From SYAN01 sp964406345 (GTDB lineage: Bacteria > Actinomycetota > Actinomycetes > Nanopelagicales > Nanopelagicaceae), in assembly GCA_964406345.1 (NCBI GenBank), contig CAYORK010000028.1, positions 1 to 13,168 on the forward strand: a DNA stretch of 13,168 bases, written 5' to 3'. This document shows, one piece after another, positions 6,926 to 13,168 of the stretch. The position numbers and the translations under genes are program-made. The notes below the pieces were generated by a model. The model was not told the DNA's origin, did no database searches, and saw only the letters and a list, made by a program, of their open reading frames with translations. How positions within the stretch are numbered: the stretch's first letter is position 1; every line of letters begins with the position of its first letter.

Positions 6926-7141
6926 ATGGCAAACGAGGAGAAACCTGAGAATTCGAACCGAGGCGGGGAAGGTGCGCTCTGGTCGATCTTCGGGTACCTG
7001 CTTTCGGGCCTCTTGGTCTGGGGCGGCATCGGCTATGGTCTCGATCACTTCCTGAATCAGGAGATCTTCACGCTTATCGGCCTCCTTCTCGGCATGGGTT
7101 CGGCCCTCTATCTGGTCTGGATGCGATTCGGCCGCAAGTAG
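6926..7141 (+). CDS. atpZ: AtpZ/AtpI-type small membrane protein of the ATP synthase locus
   Basis: The product is a 71-residue protein with a charged N-terminus (MANEEKPENSNRGGEG) and two membrane helices (about 20-39 and 48-66), ending in WMRFGRK. The pattern of two glycine-rich helices, with the G-x-G-Y-G-L-D motif closing the first and LLGMGSALYLVW in the second, is that of the AtpZ family (the small first gene of many atp operons). In Bacillus, AtpZ and AtpI have been reported to form a complex linked to divalent cation transport. Start ATG 6926 has GAGGAGA at 6907-6913, with rather long spacing. The stop is TAG. In many bacteria atpZ precedes atpI; here it follows the AtpI-like gene and directly precedes the atpB leader. 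Family assignment is by pattern and context. Confidence 0.83.
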   Translation: MANEEKPENSNRGGEGALWSIFGYLLSGLLVWGGIGYGLDHFLNQEIFTLIGLLLGMGSALYLVWMRFGRK

Positions 7142-7160
7142 TTTCGCCTCCACTTTCGAT

Positions 7161-7190
7161 TTTCCACAACCGCCCCTTCTCATTTAGGGT
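7161..7190 (+). promoter_or_regulatory. Possible promoter for the atpB operon (weak)
   Basis: The 126-nt spacer 7142-7267 is one of the longer gaps in the window. TAGGGT at 7185-7190 fits the loose actinobacterial -10 form TAnnnT, with TTTCCA (7161-7166) 18 nt upstream as a poor -35. Transcription would start roughly 70 nt before atpB. This is only a suggestion; the -35 match is weak, and atpB may be read mainly from upstream. Confidence 0.22.
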
Positions 7191-7267
7191 ACGTCCGCAC
7201 TCCAGAAGCATCGATTCCCTGCGATGGCCACGGCAGTTCAATTCACGAAGCGACTCTTGGGAGTACT

Positions 7268-8050
7268 GTGCGAATTCAACTCGCAGCAACTGGTGAAGGG
7301 TTCAAAGCACCCTCCGCAAAAGACTTCAACCTCCCACCATTCATCGATGGTGTCGCTTTCGCGACCAAACCGATTCTCCTCGCATTCCTCTCTGTCGTAT
7401 TGATCTCGGTCTTCTTCATCGCGGCATCACGGAAGGCAGCGATTGTTCCTTCGAGATTGCAGTTCGCAGGTGAGAGCGTCTACAGCTTCGTCCGCGAAGG
7501 ACTCGCCAAGGACATCATCGGCCACGAGTTCCTCCGCTTCGTGCCTTATCTCTTCACTCTCTTCACATTCATCTTGGTCAACAACTGGTTCGGCATCATT
7601 CCACTCCTGCAATTCCCGACCATGTCACGCGTCTCATTCCCCTACGTCTTGGCAGCGATCACTTTCTTCGTCTTCCACTACGTCGGCATCCGTAAACAAG
7701 GCCCAGTCAAGTACATCAAAGAGATCATGTTCATGCCCGGTGTACCGAAGGCGGTCTACATCCTTCTCACACCGATCGAACTTGCGACCTTCTTCATCGT
7801 CCGGCCTTTGACGCTCTCACTTCGTCTCTTCGCGAACATGTTCGCGGGTCACCTACTCCTCTTGGTCTTCTTCCTTGGTGGCGAGTATCTGCTCATGGGT
7901 GCGATGGGTCTGAAGATCGTCAGTCCATTCGCCTTCCTGGTCGGTATCGCACTTACCTTCTTCGAGTTCATGATCCAGATCCTGCAGGCTTACATCTTCA
8001 CCCTGCTCACTGCTCTCTACATCGCAGGAGCGCTGGCAGACGAGCACTAA
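7268..8050 (+). CDS. atpB: ATP synthase Fo subunit a
   Basis: Subunit a is the membrane stator that forms the two proton half-channels next to the c-ring. The product is 260 residues with about five to six long hydrophobic helices. The essential arginine of the channel is R186 in RPLTLSLRLFANMFAGHLLL. The final helix region FEFMIQILQAYIFTLLTALYIAGAL is strongly conserved. The N-terminal half includes FVPYLFTLFTFILVNNWFGIIP, also typical. The start is GTG 7268, with TGGGAG at about 7258-7263; the spacing is short but acceptable. ATG 7224 is in another frame. The stop is TAA. It is the first structural subunit of the operon, in standard bacterial order a, c, b, delta, alpha, gamma, beta. Confidence 0.96.
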   Translation: MRIQLAATGEGFKAPSAKDFNLPPFIDGVAFATKPILLAFLSVVLISVFFIAASRKAAIVPSRLQFAGESVYSFVREGLAKDIIGHEFLRFVPYLFTLFTFILVNNWFGIIPLLQFPTMSRVSFPYVLAAITFFVFHYVGIRKQGPVKYIKEIMFMPGVPKAVYILLTPIELATFFIVRPLTLSLRLFANMFAGHLLLLVFFLGGEYLLMGAMGLKIVSPFAFLVGIALTFFEFMIQILQAYIFTLLTALYIAGALADEH

Positions 8051-8061
8051 TCGAGGTTTCC

Positions 8062-8080
8062 GGGTCACGGACCGTGACTT
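8062..8080 (+). promoter_or_regulatory. Hairpin in the atpB-atpE spacer
   Basis: GTCACG (8064-8069) and CGTGAC (8073-8078) form a perfect six-pair stem around the 3-nt loop GAC, extendable by two G-T wobbles. It lies 12 nt after the atpB stop and about 60 nt before atpE. No T-run follows, so it is not a normal terminator. It may protect the 3' end of a processed atpB message or adjust expression of atpE, whose product is needed in many copies; that is inference. Confidence 0.45.
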
Positions 8081-8139
8081 GGGATGAATGGAAATCCGGA
8101 TCGCACTCGGTGATTCGGTAAGAAAGGAAAGGTAAGACA

Positions 8140-8343
8140 ATGGAAGGATCGCTCAACCTGGTCGGTTACGGCCTTGCAGCCATCGGACCGGCGATTGCTA
8201 CCGGAATGATCTTCGCCGCATACATCAACGGCGTCGCACGTCAGCCTGAGGCTCGATCAGTCCTCCAGCCGATCGCATTCCTTGGCTTCGCAGTCGCTGA
8301 AGCGCTCGCGCTCTTCGGTCTCGTTCTCGCCTTCGTCCTCTAG
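8140..8343 (+). CDS. atpE: ATP synthase Fo subunit c
   Basis: Subunit c is a hairpin of two membrane helices that assembles into the rotating proton-carrying ring. The product is 67 residues. The first helix covers about residues 5-30 and is glycine- and alanine-rich. The polar loop ARQPEA (33-38) contacts the central stalk. The second helix carries the proton-binding carboxylate E54 (FAVAEALALFGLVLAF). The residues after E54 are Ala and Leu rather than the Ser/Thr usual in sodium-binding rings, so a proton machine is likely. ATG 8140 has a strong ribosome-binding site AGGAAAGG (8125-8132) at good spacing, fitting the need for many copies per complex. The length is slightly shorter than common c subunits (70-80) but complete. 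Confidence 0.96.
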   Translation: MEGSLNLVGYGLAAIGPAIATGMIFAAYINGVARQPEARSVLQPIAFLGFAVAEALALFGLVLAFVL

Positions 8344-8408
8344 TCCGAACTCCTTCGACTAGCGAACGTTCAGAGATTGATAGCAAAAACGAAAGGAGAA
8401 GTGAGGCC

Positions 8409-8942
8409 ATGACGAATTTCTCGTATGCAGCAGGTGGAGAGCTCAACCCTCTCATCCCGCATACCGCAGAGATCATCGCAGGTGCCGTCGCTTTCGGACT
8501 GCTTTATCTTGTAATCCGCAGCAAGGTCTTCCCGATGTTCGAGAAGGCATTCGCCGCACGCACCGAAGCGATCCAAGGTGGAATCGAGAAGGCTGAGCGC
8601 GCACAGCAAGAGGCGCAGGCAGCTCTCGAGTCCTACACCAAGCAACTCGCAGACGCGCGTGGTGAAGCGCAGACCATCCGTGAGGATGCGCGAGCACAAG
8701 GCGTCGCGATCGTGGAAGAGATGCGCGCCAAGGCTCAAGAAGAGGCTGCACGCATCACTGCTGCTGCACAGGCGACGATCGAAGCCGAGCGGCAACAAGC
8801 GATCACCTCGCTACGTAACGAGGTGGGAGCGCTTGCGACCGAGTTGGCATCGAAGATCGTGGGTGAGGCACTGGATGACCATGTCCGCCAGACCAGGATC
8901 GTCGATCGCTTCCTTGAGGATCTCGAGAAGAGCAAGAACTAA
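8409..8942 (+). CDS. atpF: ATP synthase Fo subunit b
   Basis: Subunit b forms the peripheral stalk that holds the catalytic head still while the rotor turns. The product is 177 residues, with a single membrane helix near residues 20-37. A long Ala/Glu/Lys/Arg-rich coiled coil follows, beginning at about residue 48 (RTEAIQGGIEKAERAQQEAQ). The C-terminal part (LATELASKIVGEALDD) is the delta-binding end and is well conserved. The start is ATG 8409, preceded by AAAGGAGAA (8392-8400) and a closer GAGG (8403-8406). The 65-nt spacer from atpE holds no clear terminator. The stop is TAA, 18 nt before atpH. It is a plain b subunit, not the b-delta fusion found in mycobacteria. Confidence 0.95.
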   Translation: MTNFSYAAGGELNPLIPHTAEIIAGAVAFGLLYLVIRSKVFPMFEKAFAARTEAIQGGIEKAERAQQEAQAALESYTKQLADARGEAQTIREDARAQGVAIVEEMRAKAQEEAARITAAAQATIEAERQQAITSLRNEVGALATELASKIVGEALDDHVRQTRIVDRFLEDLEKSKN

Positions 8943-8960
8943 GTTGTCAGTGAGGAAACC

Positions 8961-9812
8961 ATGAGAGAGAAAGAGATGACCGGCGCAAGCAAGGCCTCCC
9001 TTGCTTCGATTCGAGCTGTGCTCGAGCGGTCGCTCTCCGGCAAGGGCGCTGAGGACGCGATGCGTATGGCATGCGACCTCGGATCGGTCGTTGCAACGCT
9101 CGACTCCTCTTCGGGTCTGCGTCGAGCTCTCTCTGACCAATCACGTGATGGCGCCGCTAAGGCGAGCTTGGTCGACGAACTCTTCGGAGCGACTATCAGC
9201 AAGGAGTCCCTTGCGCTGATCAAAGAGGCTTACACGTTGCGCTGGTCGACACCGAGCGGCCTTGCTGATGCGTTGGAAGTTCTCTCGATCGAAGCGTGGG
9301 CGGCATCCGCTGAGGCTCAAGGCGAAGGTGAGCGGCTCGAAGTCGAGCTCTTCGCTGTCGCCCGGACCATCCACTCCTCACGCGAACTACAAGAGGGGAT
9401 CGCTGATCCCAAATACACGATGGTGGCGAAGAGCCAATTGCTCACCTCGATCTTCGGTGATGTGCTCGCTAAGTCGACCAAGCAGGTCGTCGATGCGGTC
9501 GTCACAGGTACTCGTGGTCGAAGCATCGAGCGAACTCTTGCTCTTTACAGCAACACCGTCGTAGCAAGGAAAGAGCGAACGATTGCACGAGTTACCAGTG
9601 CAGTCGCCCTCGACGAGACGAGACAGGCAAGACTGACTGTGGCGCTTGAGAAGGTATTGGGTCGCAAGATCCGAGTCGATGTCGAAGTCGATCCACTCGT
9701 GATGGGTGGCATCTCGGTTCGCATCGGCGATGAGTTGATCGATGGCACAGTGGTCAATCGATTGATGGAGGCGAGCCGATCGTTATCTGGCCGTTCCTTG
9801 GCTGGCCGATAG
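8961..9812 (+). CDS. atpH: ATP synthase F1 subunit delta (long actinobacterial form)
   Basis: Delta joins the top of F1 to the b-subunit stalk. The product is 283 residues from ATG 8961, much longer than the roughly 180 residues of the common delta, and similar to the roughly 270-residue delta of Streptomyces and related Actinobacteria. The extra length comes from an enlarged N-terminal helical domain. The C-terminal signature is intact: VTSAVALDE...LEKVLGRKIRVDVEVDPLVMGGISVRIGDELIDGTV. ATG 8961 has GAGGA at 8952-8956. ATG 8976 (MTGASKASL) would match the family N-terminus better but has only a purine run upstream, so the start is uncertain by five residues. The stop is TAG, followed by the purine-rich spacer before atpA. 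Confidence 0.94.
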   Translation: MREKEMTGASKASLASIRAVLERSLSGKGAEDAMRMACDLGSVVATLDSSSGLRRALSDQSRDGAAKASLVDELFGATISKESLALIKEAYTLRWSTPSGLADALEVLSIEAWAASAEAQGEGERLEVELFAVARTIHSSRELQEGIADPKYTMVAKSQLLTSIFGDVLAKSTKQVVDAVVTGTRGRSIERTLALYSNTVVARKERTIARVTSAVALDETRQARLTVALEKVLGRKIRVDVEVDPLVMGGISVRIGDELIDGTVVNRLMEASRSLSGRSLAGR

Positions 9813-9823
9813 AGATTTCATAT

Positions 9824-9928
9824 AGAGAAGCAAAGAAGAGAAACCAGAAGAACTAAAAGAAGAACTAGAAGAAGAACGAGAAGCGCAAGAAGAAGAGTTT
9901 CAGGAAGAGAAGAGAAAGAGGGAGAACC
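9824..9928 (+). repeat. Purine-rich spacer with 12-bp repeats before atpA
   Basis: Between atpH and atpA lies a stretch of about 105 nt made almost wholly of A and G on the coding strand. It includes three tandem 12-bp units starting with GAAGAAC (9847-9858, 9859-9870, 9871-9882; endings TAAAA, TAGAA, GAGAA) and a decayed fourth. It contains several AGGA or GGAG-like cores; the closest to atpA is GAGGGAG at 9918-9924. Frames here contain stops, and atpH already ends normally, so I regard it as non-coding. It would give an unstructured message rich in ribosome-landing sites, possibly raising atpA translation; that is inference. Confidence 0.75.
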
Positions 9929-11554
9929 ATGGCAGATATCGCGATCAAGCCAGAGGCGATTAGGGATGCCTTAGCGAATTTCGTTAAGTCATACGACCCG
10001 AGCGCCGCTTCACGCGATGAGATCGGCACCGTTGTCGAAGCTGGCGATGGCATTGCTCGTGTCGAAGGACTTCCTTCGACGATGACCAATGAGTTGCTCA
10101 AGTTCGAGAACGGCACCCTCGGCCTGGCACTCAACCTCGATGTCCGAGAGATCGGTGTCGTCATCCTTGGTGAGTTCTCCGGAATCGAAGAGGGAACCCA
10201 AGTCCGCCGCACCGGCGAGATCCTCTCCGTTCCCGTGGGTGATGCATTCTTGGGTCGCGTCGTCGATGCGCTCGGTCGTCCGATCGACGGCAAGGGCGAG
10301 ATCAAGGCAGAGACCACTCGCGCACTCGAACTTCAGGCACCGACAGTCGTTCAGCGCCAACCGGTGAAGGAGCCATTGGCAACCGGTATCAAGGCGATCG
10401 ATGCAATGACCGCTATCGGTCGTGGTCAGCGTCAGTTGATAATCGGCGATCGTCAGACTGGAAAGACCGCAGTTGCGATCGACACCATCATCAATCAGCG
10501 CGAGAACTGGAAGTCAGGGGATCCGAAGAAGCGCGTGAAGTGCATCTACGTCGCGATCGGTCAGAAGGGTTCCACCATCGCATCGGTCAAGGGCGCTCTC
10601 GAAGAGGCTGGCGCGATGGAGTACACCACCATCGTCGCAGCACCTGCATCGGATCCAGCAGGCTTCAAGTACCTCGCTCCTTACACCGGTTCTGCAATCG
10701 GTCAGCATTGGATGTACGGCGGCGATCACGTCTTGATCGTCTTCGACGATCTCTCCAAGCAAGCCGAGGCTTATCGCTCGGTCTCACTCCTCCTTCGTCG
10801 TCCGCCAGGTCGTGAGGCCTACCCAGGCGATGTCTTCTACTTACACTCACGTCTCCTCGAGCGTTGCGCGAAACTCTCCGACGAACTCGGTGGCGGTTCG
10901 ATGACGGGACTTCCGATCATCGAGACGAAAGGAAATGACGTCTCCGCGTTCATTCCTACCAACGTCATCTCCATCACCGATGGACAGTGCTTCCTTGAGA
11001 CCGACCTCTTCAACGCAGGTGTACGTCCTGCTATCAACGTCGGTATCTCGGTCTCTCGTGTCGGTGGTTCGGCACAGACCAAGGCGATGAAGAAGATCGC
11101 AGGTCGTCTCCGTCTCGACCTCGCGCAGTTCCGTGAGTTGGAGGCCTTCGCAGCCTTCGGCTCCGACCTCGATGCCGCTTCGAAAGCACAGCTCGAGCGT
11201 GGATCGCGTCTTGTCGAACTTCTCAAGCAAGGTCAGTACAGCCCATTCTCACTCGAGCGCATGGTCGTCTCGATCTGGGCAGGAACCACTGGTCAGCTCG
11301 ATGATGTCCCATTGGTCGATATCCGTCGCTTCGAGTCGGAGTTCTTGGACTTCATCGCTCGTGAGCGCAAGGCGATCTTCGATGTGATCGCAGAGAGCAA
11401 GGAACTCTCCGACGACACCGTCGCGAAGATGACCGAAGCTGTCACTGCATTCAAGAAGCAATTCGCCGCAACCGGCGCAGCCAAGGTCAACGAGGCCGAG
11501 GTAGCAGCGGAAGGCCCTGATGCTCAAGAGCAGATCACGAGGTTCAAGAAGTAG
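9929..11554 (+). CDS. atpA: ATP synthase F1 subunit alpha
   Basis: Alpha is the regulatory nucleotide-binding subunit of the F1 hexamer. The product is 541 residues, somewhat longer than the E. coli protein, with the extra length in a charged C-terminal tail, as seen in other Actinobacteria. The Walker A motif GDRQTGKT is at 173-180. The family signature PAINVGISVSRVGGSAQ contains the arginine finger R377, which reaches into the neighbouring beta site. The N-terminal barrel (about 25-95) and the segment PVGDAFLGRVVDALGRPIDG are standard. ATG 9929 has the ribosome-binding site GAGGGAG (9918-9924) at the end of the purine-rich spacer. The stop is TAG, only 3 nt before atpG, which suggests coupled translation. 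Confidence 0.98.
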   Translation: MADIAIKPEAIRDALANFVKSYDPSAASRDEIGTVVEAGDGIARVEGLPSTMTNELLKFENGTLGLALNLDVREIGVVILGEFSGIEEGTQVRRTGEILSVPVGDAFLGRVVDALGRPIDGKGEIKAETTRALELQAPTVVQRQPVKEPLATGIKAIDAMTAIGRGQRQLIIGDRQTGKTAVAIDTIINQRENWKSGDPKKRVKCIYVAIGQKGSTIASVKGALEEAGAMEYTTIVAAPASDPAGFKYLAPYTGSAIGQHWMYGGDHVLIVFDDLSKQAEAYRSVSLLLRRPPGREAYPGDVFYLHSRLLERCAKLSDELGGGSMTGLPIIETKGNDVSAFIPTNVISITDGQCFLETDLFNAGVRPAINVGISVSRVGGSAQTKAMKKIAGRLRLDLAQFRELEAFAAFGSDLDAASKAQLERGSRLVELLKQGQYSPFSLERMVVSIWAGTTGQLDDVPLVDIRRFESEFLDFIARERKAIFDVIAESKELSDDTVAKMTEAVTAFKKQFAATGAAKVNEAEVAAEGPDAQEQITRFKK

Positions 11555-11557
11555 ATC

Positions 11558-12472
11558 ATGGGCGCACAACTTCGCATCTATCGCAGGCGTATCCGCTCGG
11601 TCAAAGCGACCAAGAAGATCACGCGTGCCATGGAGCTCATCTCCGCTTCGCGCATCGTCAAGGCGCAACAGCGAGTGGCTGCATCGACCCCTTATGCGAA
11701 TGAGTTGACTCGCGCTGTCTCGGCGATCGCGACCTTCTCGAATACCAATCATCCACTCACCTCGGAGTCTCTGAACCCGAAGCGAGCAGCGGTCTTGATC
11801 ATCACTGCAGACCGCGGAATGGCTGGTGCCTATTCGAGCGCTGCGATCAAGGAGGGCGACGGCCTCATCAATGGTCTACGGGAACGCGGCCTAGAGGTGA
11901 GCGTCTATCTCGTCGGTCGCAAGGCGGTCAACTACTACAAGTTCCGCAACCGCAAGATCACCAACTCTTGGACCGGTTTCTCCGACAATCCTTCCTACGC
12001 TAACGCGAAGGCGGTATCGGAGGAGTTGATCGAGGCCTTCTTGAAGGATGCCCAAGTCGATCTCAGTGGTGTCGATGAACTCCACATCGTCTACACCGAG
12101 TTCAAGTCGATGATCACCCAGATCCCATTCTCGAAGCGGATGCTCCCGCTCGAGGTGGTGGAGAGCGATGGACCTGCGCCAAGCGGTCTATTGCCGATGT
12201 ACGAATTCGAGCCGAATGCAGGAGAGGTGCTCAATGCACTTCTTCCTCGCTATATCGAGTCTCGGGTATATAACGCGATGTTGCAGAGCGCTGCTTCCGA
12301 GCACGCCGCGCGTCGTCGTGCGATGAAGTCCGCGACCGACAATGCGGATGAACTCATCAAGTCGTTGACCCGACTAGCCAACGCGGCTCGTCAGGCAGAG
12401 ATCACCCAAGAGATCAGTGAAATCGTGGGCGGCGCGGATGCGTTGTCCTCAGCTAGTGCAGGGAGCGAATAA
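11558..12472 (+). CDS. atpG: ATP synthase F1 subunit gamma
   Basis: Gamma is the central rotating shaft that links proton flow through Fo to the catalytic changes in F1. The product is 304 residues. The N-terminal helix starts MGAQLRIYRRRIRSVKATKK and continues ITRAMELISASRI, and the C-terminal helix ends in MKSATDNADELIKSL..ARQAEITQEISEIVGGA; both belong to the coiled coil and are the most conserved gamma segments. The middle Rossmann-like domain has ITADRGMAGAYSSAAIKEG. The long extra loop described in mycobacterial gamma before the GVDELHIV strand is not apparent; here that stretch is short (DAQVDLS). The start is 3 nt after the atpA stop, and the stop TAA overlaps the atpD ATG by one base. 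Confidence 0.97.
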   Translation: MGAQLRIYRRRIRSVKATKKITRAMELISASRIVKAQQRVAASTPYANELTRAVSAIATFSNTNHPLTSESLNPKRAAVLIITADRGMAGAYSSAAIKEGDGLINGLRERGLEVSVYLVGRKAVNYYKFRNRKITNSWTGFSDNPSYANAKAVSEELIEAFLKDAQVDLSGVDELHIVYTEFKSMITQIPFSKRMLPLEVVESDGPAPSGLLPMYEFEPNAGEVLNALLPRYIESRVYNAMLQSAASEHAARRRAMKSATDNADELIKSLTRLANAARQAEITQEISEIVGGADALSSASAGSE

Positions 12473-13168
12473 TGACCACGAAAACCGCCACAGGCCGTGT
12501 CGCACGCGTCATCGGTCCGGTCGTCGACATCGAGTTTCCATCCGATGCGATGCCACCGATCTACAACGCGCTCACAGTCGAGGTGACGCTCGGAGGGAGT
12601 GCGCGCACGCTCACTCTCGAAGTAGCGCAACACATCGGCGACAACCTGGTCCGCGCCATCTCGATGCAACCGACCGACGGCATGGTCCGTGGCGTTGAGG
12701 TGCGAGATAGCGGCGCTCCGATCTCCGTGCCAGTAGGGGATGTCACCAAGGGTCACGTCTTCAACGCACTCGGTGAATCACTCGATGTGCCGACCGCCTC
12801 CCTCGATGTGAAGGAGCGTTGGCCGATCCATCGCCAAGCACCTGACTTCGACCAACTCGAATCGAAGACCGAGATGTTCGAGACCGGCATCAAGGTCATC
12901 GACCTCCTCACTCCTTATGTGAAGGGCGGAAAGATCGGTCTCTTCGGTGGTGCAGGTGTCGGTAAGACAGTTCTCATCCAGGAGATGATCTATCGCGTCG
13001 CCGAGAACTTCGGTGGTGTATCCGTCTTCGCCGGTGTCGGTGAGCGTACTCGTGAAGGTAACGACCTCTTCCTTGAGATGACCGAGACGGGCGTCATCAA
13101 CAAGACCGCACTGGTCTTCGGTCAGATGGATGAGCCACCAGGGACACGTCTTCGCGTCGCGCTCTCTG
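12472..13168 (+). CDS. atpD: ATP synthase F1 subunit beta, N-terminal part (3' end outside window)
   Basis: Beta carries the catalytic ATP-forming sites. The frame begins at ATG 12472, sharing its first base with the atpG stop (TAATG), and stays open to the last base, giving 232 codons, about half of a normal beta. The N-terminal barrel (GRVARVIGPVVDIEF) is followed by VPVGDVTKGHVFNALGESLD, then TGIKVIDLLTPYVKGGKIGLF. The Walker A motif GGAGVGKT is at residues 159-166, with catalytic K165. The GERTREGND motif at 190-198 contains the catalytic glutamate E191. The end MDEPPGTRLRVAL matches the conserved beta segment. No irregularity is seen. atpC would be expected downstream. Confidence 0.97.
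   Translation, partial: MTTKTATGRVARVIGPVVDIEFPSDAMPPIYNALTVEVTLGGSARTLTLEVAQHIGDNLVRAISMQPTDGMVRGVEVRDSGAPISVPVGDVTKGHVFNALGESLDVPTASLDVKERWPIHRQAPDFDQLESKTEMFETGIKVIDLLTPYVKGGKIGLFGGAGVGKTVLIQEMIYRVAENFGGVSVFAGVGERTREGNDLFLEMTETGVINKTALVFGQMDEPPGTRLRVALS

Noticed and set aside
6343..6948. Single 201-codon frame running through the N gap
   Set aside because: It relies on the arbitrary 100-N length, and its last residues come from the wrong frame over the atpZ start at 6926.
7224..7403. Small frame of 59 codons starting in the atpB leader (possible leader peptide)
   Set aside because: It runs deep into atpB in another frame, has no clear ribosome-binding site and shows no family resemblance.
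9824..9928. Coding extension of atpH or a Lys/Glu-rich peptide in the purine tract
   Set aside because: AtpH ends at its normal C-terminus with TAG at 9810-9812, and the frame I translated through the tract contains stops.
11249..11752. Minus-strand frame of 167 codons across the atpA-atpG junction
   Set aside because: It is a shadow of two highly conserved genes with no recognisable domain or ribosome-binding site.
1..13168. CRISPR arrays, insertion sequences, tRNA or rRNA genes, phage genes
   Set aside because: No spaced repeat arrays, transposase motifs, terminal inverted repeats or RNA gene cores were seen; every long stretch is explained by housekeeping genes.

Overview
This window looks like chromosomal DNA from a member of the Actinomycetota (high-GC Gram-positive bacteria). 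The evidence is gene order, protein character and compactness. The order rho - rpmE - prfA - prmC - Sua5-like - glyA - wecA-like - atpI - atpB-E-F-H-A-G-D is the familiar actinobacterial arrangement; Mycobacterium and Streptomyces have very similar clusters. The delta subunit is the long actinobacterial form, and GTG and TTG starts are common. Base composition is moderately GC-rich and spacers are short, so a small-genome aquatic lineage is possible, but I cannot fix the genus. A run of exactly 100 Ns (6799-6898) indicates a scaffolded draft assembly, perhaps metagenomic or single-cell.

All genes are on the + strand. Region 1 (1-3222) is a transcription and translation module. It holds the 3' part of rho, a 169-nt leader with unusual pairing potential, rpmE (ribosomal protein L31), prfA (release factor 1) and prmC, the methyltransferase that modifies release factors and overlaps prfA by 4 nt. 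Region 2 (3248-6350) holds a Sua5/YrdC-fold protein whose signature motifs are eroded, glyA (serine hydroxymethyltransferase) and a WecA/TagO-type polyprenyl-phosphate sugar-phosphate transferase. Region 3 (6343-13168) is the F1Fo ATP synthase locus: atpI (cut by the N gap), atpZ, then atpB, atpE, atpF, atpH, atpA, atpG and the 5' part of atpD, which runs off the window. atpC would be expected just outside.

The genes are conserved housekeeping genes that build ribosomes, terminate translation, feed one-carbon metabolism, start a cell-wall glycan and make the ATP synthase. I see no phage, transposon, CRISPR, toxin-antitoxin, tRNA or rRNA feature, and no intergenic stretch over 300 nt. The points worth a second look are: (i) the rpmE leader, where one segment can pair with either of two identical upstream and downstream partners, resembling a regulatory switch; (ii) the Sua5-fold protein that has lost all three catalytic motifs but keeps an intact frame; (iii) a purine-only-like spacer with 12-bp repeats before atpA; and (iv) small tandem repeats and hairpins at several gene junctions. 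No wholly new multi-gene system is visible.
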